Positions 28,367 through 37,322 of a stretch of 64,000 nt of DNA are shown piece by piece. The notes under the pieces were generated by a model. The model saw only the letters and a list, made by a program, of their open reading frames with translations, made no database searches and was not told the DNA's origin. Where the stretch lies: positions 434,001-498,000 of the forward strand of contig VUAW01000001.1 of assembly GCA_008711135.1 (NCBI GenBank), read 5' to 3'. Source of the DNA: Rhodobacteraceae bacterium LNNU 3342. Lineage in GTDB: Bacteria; Pseudomonadota; Alphaproteobacteria; Rhodobacterales; Rhodobacteraceae. Both the position numbers and the translations under genes were made by a program. Each line of letters opens with the position of its first letter. Position 1 is the stretch's first letter.

Positions 28367-29914
28367 ATGCTTGGCAGGATCAGCCTAACTTCCCCCCGGG
28401 ACCTCCGGCGCCTTGCAGCGAGGTTCCGCCAGCCCGAAGTCCTTGCCTTTATTCCGGCACTCACGCTTGGCGCCTACTGGATCGGCGGCGAACGGCTGCT
28501 GTTCACGGTGGCGCTGGGCCTGCCACTGCTTCTGGGCCTGCTCGCCATGCTTGCCGCCACGCCTGACCAGCCGGTAGAGCCGCGCTGCGGAACAACCGGG
28601 CTGCTGTTGCGCGAAGGGCTGATGGACTCGCTTGACGGGCTTCTGGACGGTGCCGCCGGCAATGGATGGGGAACGGCCTGCATCGTGGTGACGCTGGATG
28701 AACCGGATGCGTTGATCGATCGCCACGGCCCGGCAGCCTTCCGCGAGATCCTGCGCCATATCAGCGCCCGCCTGCAGCAGGCCCTGCGGGCGGAGGACAC
28801 GCTCGCTCGCCTGCCCGGGGCCTCCTTTGGCGTGGCGCTTGCCCCCCTGCGTCGCCACGACCTGGAAGTCACGCTGCAGCTTGCCGCGCGGCTTCAGCAC
28901 GCGCTTGCAGCGCCTTTTGCCGGAGGCGGGCGGAACGTGGTGGTATCGACTTCGGTCGGTTTCTGCCTGCCGGATCGCGCCCCCGCGATTGGGGCGGCAT
29001 CGCTTCTTTCGGCGGCGGAACTCGCGGCGGATGTTGCCCGGCGGCAGGGCCCGCTAGCCATCCGCGCCTATGCGCCAGATATGGCTCCCCCCGCACCGGC
29101 AGAGGAACCGTTGCAGGATCGTATCGCACTCGCCCTCGAAAACGGCGAGATCCGCGCCTATTTCCAGCCCCAAGTCTGCACGGACACCGGCGAAATTTCG
29201 GGATTTGAGGCTCTGGCCCGCTGGCAGCACCCGACCCGCGGCCTGATCGCGCCCGGGGATTTTCTGCCCGCGCTGCTTGAAGCGGGCCTATCAGAAAGGC
29301 TGAGCGAGGTGATGCTGGTGCAGGCCCTGTCCGCCCTGAGCGGCTGGGAAGCTGCCGGCGTCCGCATCCCCACGATCGCTATCAACCTGTCTGGGGATGA
29401 ACTGCGCAACCCCAACCTTCCCGCCAAGCTGCAATGGGAACTGGACCGATTCGATCTTGAGCCCGCGCGCCTGACGATCGAAATCCTCGAAACTGTCGCA
29501 GCCGAGGATCAGGATGATGTGATCGTGCGCAACATCGCTGCGCTGGCGGCCATGGGCTGCGGCATCGACCTTGATGACTTCGGAACGGGGCATTCGGCGA
29601 TCGCCACCATGCGGCGCTATGCCATCCGCCGCATCAAGATCGACCGGTCTTTTGTCACCCGGGTTGACCAGGACCGCGAACAGCAGCGGATGTTCGCGGC
29701 CATCCTGTCAATGGCGGAACAGCTTGGTCTTGAAACCCTTGCCGAAGGCGTGGAAAGCTCTGCTGAACATGCGATGCTGGCACAGCTTGGCGCAGACCAT
29801 GTCCAAGGCTATGGCATCGCACGCCCGATGCCCCTAGCCGAGACATTGATCTGGATCGAGCGGCACCGCGCCAAGCTGGCCCAGACCCTTACCCTGGGCA
29901 AGCGGATAAGCTAG
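28367..29914 (+). CDS. Membrane-bound EAL phosphodiesterase with degenerate GGDEF domain
   Basis: A 515-residue protein. Two hydrophobic segments (about 28-40 and 45-64) are followed by a GGDEF domain (about 80-240) whose active-site loop reads PGASF at 150-154, so cyclase activity is unlikely. The EAL domain (about 250-505) keeps EAL at 281-283, the Asn of INLSGDEL, Glu in EILETVA, DDFGTG, Lys in IKIDRSF and AEGVES, so it should hydrolyse c-di-GMP to pGpG. GGAGG precedes the ATG. It lies between ttcA and yidC in the same direction. Confidence 0.9.
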   Translation: MLGRISLTSPRDLRRLAARFRQPEVLAFIPALTLGAYWIGGERLLFTVALGLPLLLGLLAMLAATPDQPVEPRCGTTGLLLREGLMDSLDGLLDGAAGNGWGTACIVVTLDEPDALIDRHGPAAFREILRHISARLQQALRAEDTLARLPGASFGVALAPLRRHDLEVTLQLAARLQHALAAPFAGGGRNVVVSTSVGFCLPDRAPAIGAASLLSAAELAADVARRQGPLAIRAYAPDMAPPAPAEEPLQDRIALALENGEIRAYFQPQVCTDTGEISGFEALARWQHPTRGLIAPGDFLPALLEAGLSERLSEVMLVQALSALSGWEAAGVRIPTIAINLSGDELRNPNLPAKLQWELDRFDLEPARLTIEILETVAAEDQDDVIVRNIAALAAMGCGIDLDDFGTGHSAIATMRRYAIRRIKIDRSFVTRVDQDREQQRMFAAILSMAEQLGLETLAEGVESSAEHAMLAQLGADHVQGYGIARPMPLAETLIWIERHRAKLAQTLTLGKRIS

Positions 29915-29923
29915 CCTGCACAG

Positions 29924-29956
29924 CCCGGCAGGCACCCCGCTCAGGGTGCCGCCGGG
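29924..29956 (+). terminator. Strong hairpin between the EAL gene and yidC
   Basis: CCCGGC-a-GGCACCC-cgctca-GGGTGCC-GCCGGG, a 13-pair stem with one bulge, ten bases after the EAL stop. No T-run follows, so it may attenuate rather than end transcription. Confidence 0.5.
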
Positions 29957-30029
29957 ACAAAACCGCTTGACCTTTCCGCCCCGGGTCTGTTGAACCGGCG
30001 CTGCAATCAAGGACAGGTGGTGGTCCCTC

Positions 30030-31829
30030 ATGGGTGATCAGAACAAGAATCTCATTCTCGCCACGGCGCTGAGCTTTGCGGTGATCCTCGTCTGGTTCCT
30101 GCTCTTCCCGCCGGAACAGCAGGCAATGGATCCGAACATGGACGGTGCGGTCGCGGAACAGGCGGGCGGCGTGGCCCCTGCCCCGCCGGCGGGCCTGGAC
30201 GGAGCCCCTGTCCCCGCGGCCGAGGCCGTCGCAGCCGAAATTCCGCGCGTTGCGATCAACACGCCGCGGCTTGCCGGCTCCATCTCGCTCCAAGGCGGGC
30301 GGATCGACGACCTGCTGCTCAAGGACTACCGGGAAACCACCGCGCCCGATTCCGACATCGTGCGCCTGCTGGAACCGGTGGGGGGCCAAAGCGCCTACTA
30401 TGCGCTTTACGGCTGGTCGCCTAGCGGCCAGCTTGGGTACGAGGACGTGCCGGATGCTAGCACGGAATGGACGCTTGTCTCGGGCGAAACGCTCGCCCCC
30501 GGCCAGCCCATTACCCTGTCTTGGGACAACGGCAGCGGCCTGACCTTCACCCGCCGCATCGAGGTGGACGCCGACTATCTTTTCACCATCACCGAGGGCG
30601 TGCAGAACGCGAGCACCGAGGCGGTGCGGATGACCCCCTATGGCATTGTCGCCCGCCACGGCCGGCCAGATACCGTGGACTTTTTCATCCTGCATGAAGG
30701 CGTCGTGCAGATGAGTGACGGCAGCCTGAACGAATCCAAGTACAAGCACATGGCTGAATTCCCGGTGGTGGAACGCGAACGCGCCCGCGCCGAGGTGGTC
30801 GAGGTCGCCCAGAACGGCTGGATCGGCTTTACCGACAAGTACTGGATGACGACGCTGATCCCGACGCCCGGCCAGCCCTTCACCGCCGTGTCGAAATACG
30901 TCCCGGGCGCAGAAATTTACCAGACCGAAACCCGCCTTCCGCCCGTCACGGTCGAACCCGGCCAGCAGGCCGAGGTGCAGACCATGCTCTTTGCCGGTGC
31001 AAAGGAATGGGAAACGATCCGCGCCTACCAGAACGACCTTGGCATCGGGGGCTTCATCGACTCGATCGACTGGGGCTGGTTCTTCTTCCTGACCAAGCCG
31101 ATCTTTGCCGTCCTGCACTGGCTGCACGGCATCATCGGCAACATGGGCTGGTCGATCATCGCGCTGACCCTGCTGCTCAAGGCGGTCCTGTTCCCGCTGG
31201 CCTACAAGTCCTATGTCTCGATGGCGCGGATGAAGGAACTTCAGCCCGAGATGGAGAAGATCAAGGAGCGCGCCGGCGACGACCGCCAGAAGCTCCAGCA
31301 GGAAATGATGACGCTGTACCGCGAAAAGAAGGTGAACCCGGCCGCCGGCTGCCTTCCGATCCTGCTGCAGATCCCGATCTTCTTCTCGCTCTACAAGGTG
31401 ATCTTCGTCACGATCGAATTGCGGCACGCGCCTTGGATCGGCTGGATCGACGACCTTTCGGCACCGGATCCGTCCTCGATCTTCAACCTCTTCGGGCTTC
31501 TGCCCTGGGCGGCGCCGGATCCGAACAGCTTCCTTGCGCTGATCTTCATCGGGGTCATGCCGATCGCGCTGGGCATCTCGATGTGGCTGCAACAGAAGCT
31601 GAACCCGGCACCCGCCGACCCGACGCAAAAGATGATCTTTGCTTGGATGCCGTGGGTCTTCATGTTCATGCTGGGCGGTTTCGCCTCGGGGCTCGTGCTC
31701 TACTGGATTGCGAACAACATGATTACCTTCACGCAGCAGTACATCATCATGCGCAGCCACGGCCACAAGCCGGACCTGTTCGGCAACATCGCCTCGGGCT
31801 TCCGGCGCAGCAAGCCACAGGCGAAATGA
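30030..31829 (+). CDS. yidC: Membrane protein insertase YidC
   Basis: A 599-residue inner-membrane insertase/chaperone of the Oxa1 family. An N-terminal helix (about 7-24) and an Ala/Pro-rich linker lead to the periplasmic beta domain (about 65-345). The conserved core has helices from about residue 350, the cytoplasmic coiled pair (ELQPEMEKIKERAGDDR onward, in parts), the hydrophilic-groove Arg region ALTLLLKAVLFPL and the late helices ending VLYWIANNMITF. A basic tail (RSHGHKPD..RRSKPQAK) binds ribosomes. The next gene overlaps by four bases. Confidence 0.96.
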   Translation: MGDQNKNLILATALSFAVILVWFLLFPPEQQAMDPNMDGAVAEQAGGVAPAPPAGLDGAPVPAAEAVAAEIPRVAINTPRLAGSISLQGGRIDDLLLKDYRETTAPDSDIVRLLEPVGGQSAYYALYGWSPSGQLGYEDVPDASTEWTLVSGETLAPGQPITLSWDNGSGLTFTRRIEVDADYLFTITEGVQNASTEAVRMTPYGIVARHGRPDTVDFFILHEGVVQMSDGSLNESKYKHMAEFPVVERERARAEVVEVAQNGWIGFTDKYWMTTLIPTPGQPFTAVSKYVPGAEIYQTETRLPPVTVEPGQQAEVQTMLFAGAKEWETIRAYQNDLGIGGFIDSIDWGWFFFLTKPIFAVLHWLHGIIGNMGWSIIALTLLLKAVLFPLAYKSYVSMARMKELQPEMEKIKERAGDDRQKLQQEMMTLYREKKVNPAAGCLPILLQIPIFFSLYKVIFVTIELRHAPWIGWIDDLSAPDPSSIFNLFGLLPWAAPDPNSFLALIFIGVMPIALGISMWLQQKLNPAPADPTQKMIFAWMPWVFMFMLGGFASGLVLYWIANNMITFTQQYIIMRSHGHKPDLFGNIASGFRRSKPQAK

Positions 31830-32566
31830 CGGGGCGGCTGGCACATATATGCCGCCATCCGGTCAAGGCGATCGGATATGAGGAACTGGAGGGCGCGCTT
31901 CTGACAAGGGGGCGCGCCCTGCCCTTTGACCGGCACTGGGCCGTGGCGCATGAGGGCGCGGGCGACATTACGGGCTGGGTGCCCAAGATGAACTTCCTGC
32001 GCGGAGTTGGAGGACCAGAGCTCATGGCCATCCGGGCCCGGCTGGACGCAGAGGGCGAACTCCGGCTGTCGCATCCGCAGGCCGGCGAAATCACCCTGCG
32101 CCCGGATGTCGAAGGGGATCGGCTGATCGACTGGATCCGCCCCCTTTGGCCCGAAGGGTGCCCTGCCCCCGCACGGATCGTGCAGGTGCCGGGGCAGGCG
32201 ATGAGCGATGTGCCAGAACCCTATGTCGCCGTGCTGAACCTTGCCAGCAACCGTGATCTTTCCGACCACATGGGACAGGAGCTTTCGATCCACCGCTGGC
32301 GTGGGAACCTGTGGCTTGACGGGCTGCAGCCGTGGGAAGAATTTGACCTGATCGGCCGGCACCTGAAGGTTGGCGGCGCCGTGCTGCGGATCGTGCGGCG
32401 CATCACCCGCTGCAAGGCAACCATGGCGAACCCTGATACCGGAGCAGTGGATGCGGACACGCTTGGCACGCTGAAGGCCCGCTATCGGCACCAGGACTTC
32501 GGCACCTATGCGCTGGTCGAGGAAGGCGGCGCGATCGCCCCCGGCGACAGAGTAGAGGTTCTATGA
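31826..32566 (+). CDS. MOSC domain-containing protein
   Basis: A 246-residue protein with a MOSC_N-like beta-barrel N terminus (RHPVKAIGYEEL, RALPFDRHWAV) and a C-terminal MOSC domain (about 110-245). R-x-x-x-x-C in RITRCKATMANPDTG carries the conserved Cys that binds molybdenum cofactor/sulfur in this superfamily (as in mARC and MOCOS C-termini). Reduction of N-oxygenated compounds is a possible role. Overlaps yidC and the next gene by four bases each, so all are coupled. Confidence 0.88.
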   Translation: MTGRLAHICRHPVKAIGYEELEGALLTRGRALPFDRHWAVAHEGAGDITGWVPKMNFLRGVGGPELMAIRARLDAEGELRLSHPQAGEITLRPDVEGDRLIDWIRPLWPEGCPAPARIVQVPGQAMSDVPEPYVAVLNLASNRDLSDHMGQELSIHRWRGNLWLDGLQPWEEFDLIGRHLKVGGAVLRIVRRITRCKATMANPDTGAVDADTLGTLKARYRHQDFGTYALVEEGGAIAPGDRVEVL

Positions 32567-33204
32567 ACGGCCCCAACCCGCAGACGCTGCACCCAATGCC
32601 GGGCTTTCCGCGCGTGACTTTCCTGCAGCCGCTCGCCCAAGGGCGCGCCAATGTCACCGTAGGCGCCTATGCCTATTATGATGATCCCGACGCGCCAGAA
32701 GATTTCTTTGACCGCAACGTCCTGCACCACTTCGACTTTGTCGGCGATCATCTGACCATCGGTCCTTTCTGTGCCATCGCCACTGGGGTGCGGATCATCA
32801 TGAACGGGGCGAACCACGCAATGGGCGGGTTTTCGACCTACCCGTTCAATATCTTCGGCGCCGGCTGGGAAGAGGGCTTTGATCCCGCCACCTGGCAGGC
32901 GGAACTGCGCGGCGACACCGTGATCGGCCCGGATGTCTGGATTGGTGGCGAGGCCTGGATCATGCCTGGCGTCACCATCGGCGCAGGCGCCATTGTCGCC
33001 GCGAAATCGGTGGTCACGCGGGACGTGGCCCCCTATGCCGTCGTCGCCGGCAACCCTGCACGGGAGGTGCGGCGTCGCTTTGACGATCCCACCATCGCCG
33101 CCCTGCTGGAGATCTGCTGGTGGGACTGGCCGGCGGAAAAGATCACCCGTAACCTGAATGCGATCCGGGGCACCGACCTCGCCGCCTTGAAAGCTGCCCG
33201 ATGA
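32563..33204 (+). CDS. CatB-related O-acetyltransferase (xenobiotic acyltransferase family)
   Basis: A 213-residue left-handed beta-helix acetyltransferase. Hexapeptide turns are seen from about residue 50 on; MNGANHAMGGFSTYPFNIF includes the catalytic His of the XAT family, and GPDVWIGGEAWIMPGVTIGAGAIV is the repeat region, given here only in name. Members acetylate chloramphenicol or streptogramins, but many chromosomal copies have no resistance role. The position inside a yidC-engB operon argues for a housekeeping or unknown substrate. Confidence 0.85.
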   Translation: MNGPNPQTLHPMPGFPRVTFLQPLAQGRANVTVGAYAYYDDPDAPEDFFDRNVLHHFDFVGDHLTIGPFCAIATGVRIIMNGANHAMGGFSTYPFNIFGAGWEEGFDPATWQAELRGDTVIGPDVWIGGEAWIMPGVTIGAGAIVAAKSVVTRDVAPYAVVAGNPAREVRRRFDDPTIAALLEICWWDWPAEKITRNLNAIRGTDLAALKAAR

Positions 33205-33851
33205 ACCTTCCCTTTCCCCTTACCGAAACACCCGATGCCGATGTGCTGGAACGCGGCCGCCTGATGTTCGCGGGCCCGGTGGACTTCCTCAAGGGCGTGG
33301 TCGCCATGGACGGCCTGCCCCCCGCGGACCGGATCGAGGTCTGCTTTGCCGGCCGGTCCAACGTGGGCAAGTCCAGCCTGATCAACGCGCTGACCGGGCG
33401 CAAGTCGCTGGCACGCGCCTCGAACACACCCGGCCGCACACAGGAAATCAACTTCTTCACCGCGGGCGAAAGCCATTACCTCGTCGACCTTCCCGGCTAT
33501 GGCTATGCCGAAGCGCCGGTGGCGGTGGTCGCGAAATGGCAGCAGCTGCTCAAGGCCTATCTGTCGGGGCGGCAGACGCTGCGGCGGGCCTTCGTGCTGA
33601 TCGACATGCGCCACGGGGTGAAGTCGGTGGACGAAGAGATCATGACCCTGCTCGACAAGTCAGCCGTCACCTTTCAGGTGGTGATGACCAAGGCCGACAA
33701 GATCAAGACCAGCGACTATGACAAGGTCCTGAACCAGGTGCGCGGCGCGCTGGCCAAACATCCCGCCGCCTACCCGGAGATCGTGATGACCTCTTCGGAA
33801 AAGGGTTGGGGGATCGAGACGCTGCGCGCCCTGATCGCAACGCTGGAATAG
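33201..33851 (+). CDS. engB: Ribosome biogenesis GTPase EngB (YihA/YsxC)
   Basis: A 216-residue TRAFAC GTPase needed for 50S subunit assembly. G1 is GRSNVGKSSLI (about 50-60), G2 T around NTPGRTQEINFF, G3 DLPGYG, G4 TKADK and G5 TSSEKG. Overlaps the acetyltransferase gene by four bases. Only its own stop separates it from the converging SDR gene, so any terminator must lie inside coding sequence. Confidence 0.95.
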   Translation: MNLPFPLTETPDADVLERGRLMFAGPVDFLKGVVAMDGLPPADRIEVCFAGRSNVGKSSLINALTGRKSLARASNTPGRTQEINFFTAGESHYLVDLPGYGYAEAPVAVVAKWQQLLKAYLSGRQTLRRAFVLIDMRHGVKSVDEEIMTLLDKSAVTFQVVMTKADKIKTSDYDKVLNQVRGALAKHPAAYPEIVMTSSEKGWGIETLRALIATLE

Positions 33852-34580
33852 TCAGACGTGCTGGGCGCCGTTGACCTCGATCTCGGTGCCCGAGATATAG
33901 CTGGCCTGGTCGGAACACAGGAAGAAGATCGCATCCGCGACTTCTGACGGCTGGCCAAGGCGCTGCATCGGCAGTTTCTCGACAATCTTGTCGGTGCCGG
34001 GGGACAGGATGGCGGTTTCCACCTCGCCGGGGGCAATGGCATTCACCCGCACCCCCATGGGGCCAAAATCATGCGCCATTTCCCGCGTCAGGGCCGCCAG
34101 CGCCGCCTTTGACGTGGCATAGGCCGCTCCGGCAAAGGGATGCACCCGGCTGCCCGCGATGGAGGTCACGTTGACCACCGCCCCTTTTGCTGTCGCCAGT
34201 TCTTCGCGCAGGCCCCGCGCCAGCACGACGCTGGCAAAAAAATTCACGTGAAACACATGGCCCCAGGTGCGCAGGTCGGTGTCCAGCGTGTTCAGCCGCC
34301 CCCCGTCCGGCCCCTTTGGCGAAATGCCCGCGTTGTTGACCAACGCATGCAGCTTGCCGTTCAGCTTGTTCCGGATGACCTCGATCGCGGCGATGGTCTT
34401 GTTCGGATCCGCGAGATCGATCTCGATGTGGTTTTCCTCTCCGCCCGGCCAGGGGCAGCGGTGGTCGAAAGGGTGACGCGAACAGGTCAACACGCGCCAC
34501 CCCTCGGCCGAAAAGCGCTTGACGGTGGCATGGCCGATGCCACGACTTGCGCCCGTCAGTACCAGTGTCTTCTGTTCCAT
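33852..34580 (-). CDS. SDR family NAD(P)-dependent oxidoreductase
   Basis: A 242-residue classical SDR. Cofactor motif TGASRGIG at 9-16, NNAG near 88-91, catalytic Ser in VNVTSIAGS, and the YATSK (Y-x-x-x-K) pair near residue 154. Its C-terminal [14 protein letters not shown] is typical of the FabG-like group. The substrate is unknown. It is divergent from argB with about 130 bases between, and abuts engB tail to tail. Confidence 0.9.
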   Translation of the reverse strand: MEQKTLVLTGASRGIGHATVKRFSAEGWRVLTCSRHPFDHRCPWPGGEENHIEIDLADPNKTIAAIEVIRNKLNGKLHALVNNAGISPKGPDGGRLNTLDTDLRTWGHVFHVNFFASVVLARGLREELATAKGAVVNVTSIAGSRVHPFAGAAYATSKAALAALTREMAHDFGPMGVRVNAIAPGEVETAILSPGTDKIVEKLPMQRLGQPSEVADAIFFLCSDQASYISGTEIEVNGAQHV

Positions 34581-34708
34581 GTCGCGCCCCCGGTTTCCGT
34601 CGGCATCCTACGACTTCGCCACGCAAAGACAATCGTCCGGCCCATCTGCCCTTGCACATACAGGCGGCCTGCCGCTACCAAGGGCGCGCAGCCTACTGGA
34701 CCCGACCG

Positions 34709-35602
34709 ATGAAGAAGCAGCTTGCCATGATGCGTGACTCGATCGCCACCGCCCGGACCCTGTCCGAGGCGCTTCCCTATCTGCAGCGCTATACGGGCGC
34801 CGTGGTCGTCATCAAGTTCGGCGGCAACGCCATGGGCGACGATGAGGCGATGGCTGACTTTGCCCGTGACATCGTGCTGATGCGCCAGGTTGGCGTGAAC
34901 CCGGTCGTCGTGCATGGCGGCGGACCGATGATCAACGACCTGCTGGGCAAGCTGGGCATCAAGTCGGAATTTGTGCGCGGCAAGCGCGTGACCGACAAGG
35001 CCACTGTCGAGGTGGTGGAAATGGTCCTGTCCGGCCTCGTGAACAAGCGAATCGTGCAGGCGATCAACGACCAGGGCGGCCGTGCGGTGGGCATTTCCGG
35101 CAAGGATGACGACCTGATGGTCTGCGAGCCCGACGACCCGGAACTCGGCTATGTCGGCAAGCCGGTGGAAATGAACGTTCAGGTGCTGCGCGATCTCTAC
35201 AACGCGGGCATCATCCCTGTCGTGGCGCCGGTTGGCACGGGGGTGGAGGATAACGAGACCTTCAACGTCAATGGCGACACAGCGGCGGGCGCCATCGCGG
35301 GTGCGCTGCAGGCCGACCGGCTGCTGCTTCTGACAGATGTATCCGGGGTGAAGGACGAAAGCGGCTCCGTCGTCACACAGCTGACGGCGGACCAGGTGCG
35401 CGAACTGATCGAAAAGGGCGTGATCGCCGGCGGGATGATCCCCAAGACCGAAACCGCGCTGAAGGCGCTGGAGGAGGGGGTGCGTGCCGTCGTCATCCTG
35501 GACGGGCGCGTGCCCAATGCCTGCCTCTTGGAACTGTTCACCGACCATGGCCTTGGCAGCCTGATCCGCACCACGGCGCCGCGGGTCAAGCCTCGGCCCT
35601 GA
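34709..35602 (+). CDS. argB: Acetylglutamate kinase
   Basis: A 297-residue amino-acid kinase for the second step of arginine synthesis. [12 protein letters not shown] (Lys and Gly of the phosphate site), [11 protein letters not shown], and [11 protein letters not shown] followed by [11 protein letters not shown] mark the family. The N-terminal helix before residue 20 is the element used for arginine inhibition in hexameric NAGK. ATG 34709 is chosen by family length; the upstream frame lacks a ribosome-binding site. Stop overlaps the next start by one base. Confidence 0.94.
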   Translation: MKKQLAMMRDSIATARTLSEALPYLQRYTGAVVVIKFGGNAMGDDEAMADFARDIVLMRQVGVNPVVVHGGGPMINDLLGKLGIKSEFVRGKRVTDKATVEVVEMVLSGLVNKRIVQAINDQGGRAVGISGKDDDLMVCEPDDPELGYVGKPVEMNVQVLRDLYNAGIIPVVAPVGTGVEDNETFNVNGDTAAGAIAGALQADRLLLLTDVSGVKDESGSVVTQLTADQVRELIEKGVIAGGMIPKTETALKALEEGVRAVVILDGRVPNACLLELFTDHGLGSLIRTTAPRVKPRP

Positions 35603-36252
35603 TGGATCTGGAGGCGATCTCCGGCCGCGCGGCGGCGCATCGGCTGGGGATCTTTGGCGGCTTTGCAGCAGAACCGGACGACGGGCTGCCGCCCGGTACC
35701 CGCACGGTGCTGCTGCTGGGGCCCGAGGAGCCGGGCTTCTGGACCCATGTTTCCGCGCAGCCAGAATACCATGACGGTGCGCCGGACCCGATGGACCGCT
35801 GGTCGCGCCGGGTGATCAGTGTCCTTGCCGCCGATGTCGGGGCGGAACCCCTGTTTCCCTTTGGCGGCCCACCCTTCCTGCCTTTCTATTCCTGGGCGCT
35901 GCGCAGCGGGCGGGCGTTTGCCTCGCCGGTTCAGCTTCTGGTGCATGACCGAGCGGGGCTGTTCCTGTCTTACCGTGGCGCGCTTGCGCTCAAGGCAGAG
36001 CTGGCGCTGCCACCGCCGCAGCCCCCGCCCTGCACCGGCTGCGCCGCACCCTGCCTGTCGGCCTGTCCGGCCGGGGCCTTGGGGGTCGGTGGGTATGATC
36101 TTGCAGCCTGCCACGCATGGCTTGACACCTCGCCTGGGGCCGGCTGTTTGGCCGCAGGCTGCGCCGTCAGGCGTGCTTGCCCCTTGTCGCAAAGCTATGG
36201 CAGGTTGCCGGCGCAATCCGCCTTCCACATGAAGCAGTTTCATCACGCATGA
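35602..36252 (+). CDS. Two-cluster ferredoxin-type protein of unknown function
   Basis: A 216-residue protein with a C-terminal iron-sulfur region. C144, C147, C151 and C155 form a C-x2-C-x3-C-x3-CP motif; C170, C182, C187 and C193 could hold a second cluster. The N-terminal 135 residues (with PDPMDRWSRRVI and FPFGGPPFLPF) are not a standard ferredoxin; they faintly recall the vitamin B12-binding half of QueG/MMACHC-type reductases, which I cannot confirm. Coupled to argB by one base and to the phosphatase gene by four. A redox role is inferred. Confidence 0.7.
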   Translation: MDLEAISGRAAAHRLGIFGGFAAEPDDGLPPGTRTVLLLGPEEPGFWTHVSAQPEYHDGAPDPMDRWSRRVISVLAADVGAEPLFPFGGPPFLPFYSWALRSGRAFASPVQLLVHDRAGLFLSYRGALALKAELALPPPQPPPCTGCAAPCLSACPAGALGVGGYDLAACHAWLDTSPGAGCLAAGCAVRRACPLSQSYGRLPAQSAFHMKQFHHA

Positions 36253-36740
36253 CCTTTCGCCTGATCCTGATCCGCCACGCCAAGTCCAGCTGGGACGATG
36301 CCACCTTGGACGACCATGCGAGGCCGCTGAACGCACGCGGGCGCCGGGCGGCGCCGAAGATCGGCGAATGGCTTGCCAACCAGGGCCACCGGCCAGAGGA
36401 GGTTCTTGTTTCCTCTGCCGTTCGCGCGCAGGAAACGCTGTCGCTTCTGGGCTTCCACGCTCCTGCCCGGGTGGTGGAGGCGCTTTATCATGCCGAACCC
36501 ACTACGATCCTCAAGACGCTTCATACCGCTGGCCTCGGGTCCGTTGCGCTGATCGGGCACAACCCGGGCTTGGCCGATTTCGCCGCGATGCTGCTGGCCA
36601 ACCCGCCGCAGGACAAGGATTTCCGCCGCTTTCCCACCTGCGCGACGCTGGTCGCAGACTTGCCCATCGAAAGCTGGCGCGACCTGCGACCGGGGATCGG
36701 GCGGCTTGTTGATTTCACCGTTCCCCGCCGCCTTGACTGA
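36249..36740 (+). CDS. Histidine phosphatase family protein, SixA-like
   Basis: A 163-residue small phosphoglycerate-mutase-fold phosphatase. The nucleophile motif RHAKSSW is at about 9-15 and the second His is in LIGHNPGLAD near residue 101. Short length fits SixA-type proteins, which dephosphorylate phosphohistidine on histidine kinases or PTS proteins. ATG 36249 overlaps the ferredoxin stop; smpB follows after 43 bases. Confidence 0.9.
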   Translation: MTFRLILIRHAKSSWDDATLDDHARPLNARGRRAAPKIGEWLANQGHRPEEVLVSSAVRAQETLSLLGFHAPARVVEALYHAEPTTILKTLHTAGLGSVALIGHNPGLADFAAMLLANPPQDKDFRRFPTCATLVADLPIESWRDLRPGIGRLVDFTVPRRLD

Positions 36741-36783
36741 GACGCATCTGGACAGCGCCCGCGCCGTCACCTAAGTCAGCGGC

Positions 36784-37257
36784 ATGGCCCAGAAATCCGA
36801 TCCCAACTACAAGATCATCGCAGAAAATCGCCGCGCGCGCTTTGACTACGCGATCGAGGACGATCTGGAATGCGGGATCATCCTCACGGGGTCCGAGGTG
36901 AAAAGCCTGCGCACCGGCCAGTCCAACATCGCTGAAAGCTATGCGAGCGTGGAAAATGGCGAGCTTTGGCTCATCAATTCCTACATCGCCGCCTATGCGC
37001 AGGCCGGCGTGTTCGGCCATGACGAACGCCGTCACCGCAAGCTGCTGGTCAAGCAGCGCGAGCTTGCGCGGCTTTGGGCGGCAACGGCCAAGCAAGGCAT
37101 GACGCTGGTGCCGCTGGTGATGTATTTCAACGACCGGGGCATCGTGAAGCTCAAGATCGGCGTGGCCAAGGGCAAGAAGCTCGCTGATAAGCGCGCCACC
37201 TCGGCGGAACGGGACTGGAACCGGCAAAAGCAGCGCCTGCTCAAGGAACACGGCTGA
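36784..37257 (+). CDS. smpB: SsrA-binding protein SmpB
   Basis: A 157-residue tmRNA partner for ribosome rescue. [28 protein letters not shown] is present, here cited in pieces ([20 protein letters not shown]), with NIAESYA after it and the disordered basic C-terminal tail from KGKKLADKR on that reads the mRNA channel. No tmRNA gene is in the window. A GC hairpin without a T-run follows at about 37269-37287. Confidence 0.96.
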   Translation: MAQKSDPNYKIIAENRRARFDYAIEDDLECGIILTGSEVKSLRTGQSNIAESYASVENGELWLINSYIAAYAQAGVFGHDERRHRKLLVKQRELARLWAATAKQGMTLVPLVMYFNDRGIVKLKIGVAKGKKLADKRATSAERDWNRQKQRLLKEHG

Positions 37258-37322
37258 CGCGCCGCTTGCCCGCCCCGTGTGGCGGGGATATTCCAAGGGC
37301 GGCGAAACAAGGGAGGCCGCCC

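Noticed and set aside
29889-31844. A 651-codon open frame on the minus strand
   Set aside because: It is opposite yidC, rich in His/Arg/Gly, with no family resemblance or ribosome-binding site.
32563-33204. Antibiotic resistance gene call for the CatB-like enzyme
   Set aside because: Position in a conserved housekeeping operon with normal composition; no mobile element nearby.
37269-37287. Terminator after smpB
   Set aside because: A GC stem is present but there is no T-run, and sseA follows at once in the same direction.
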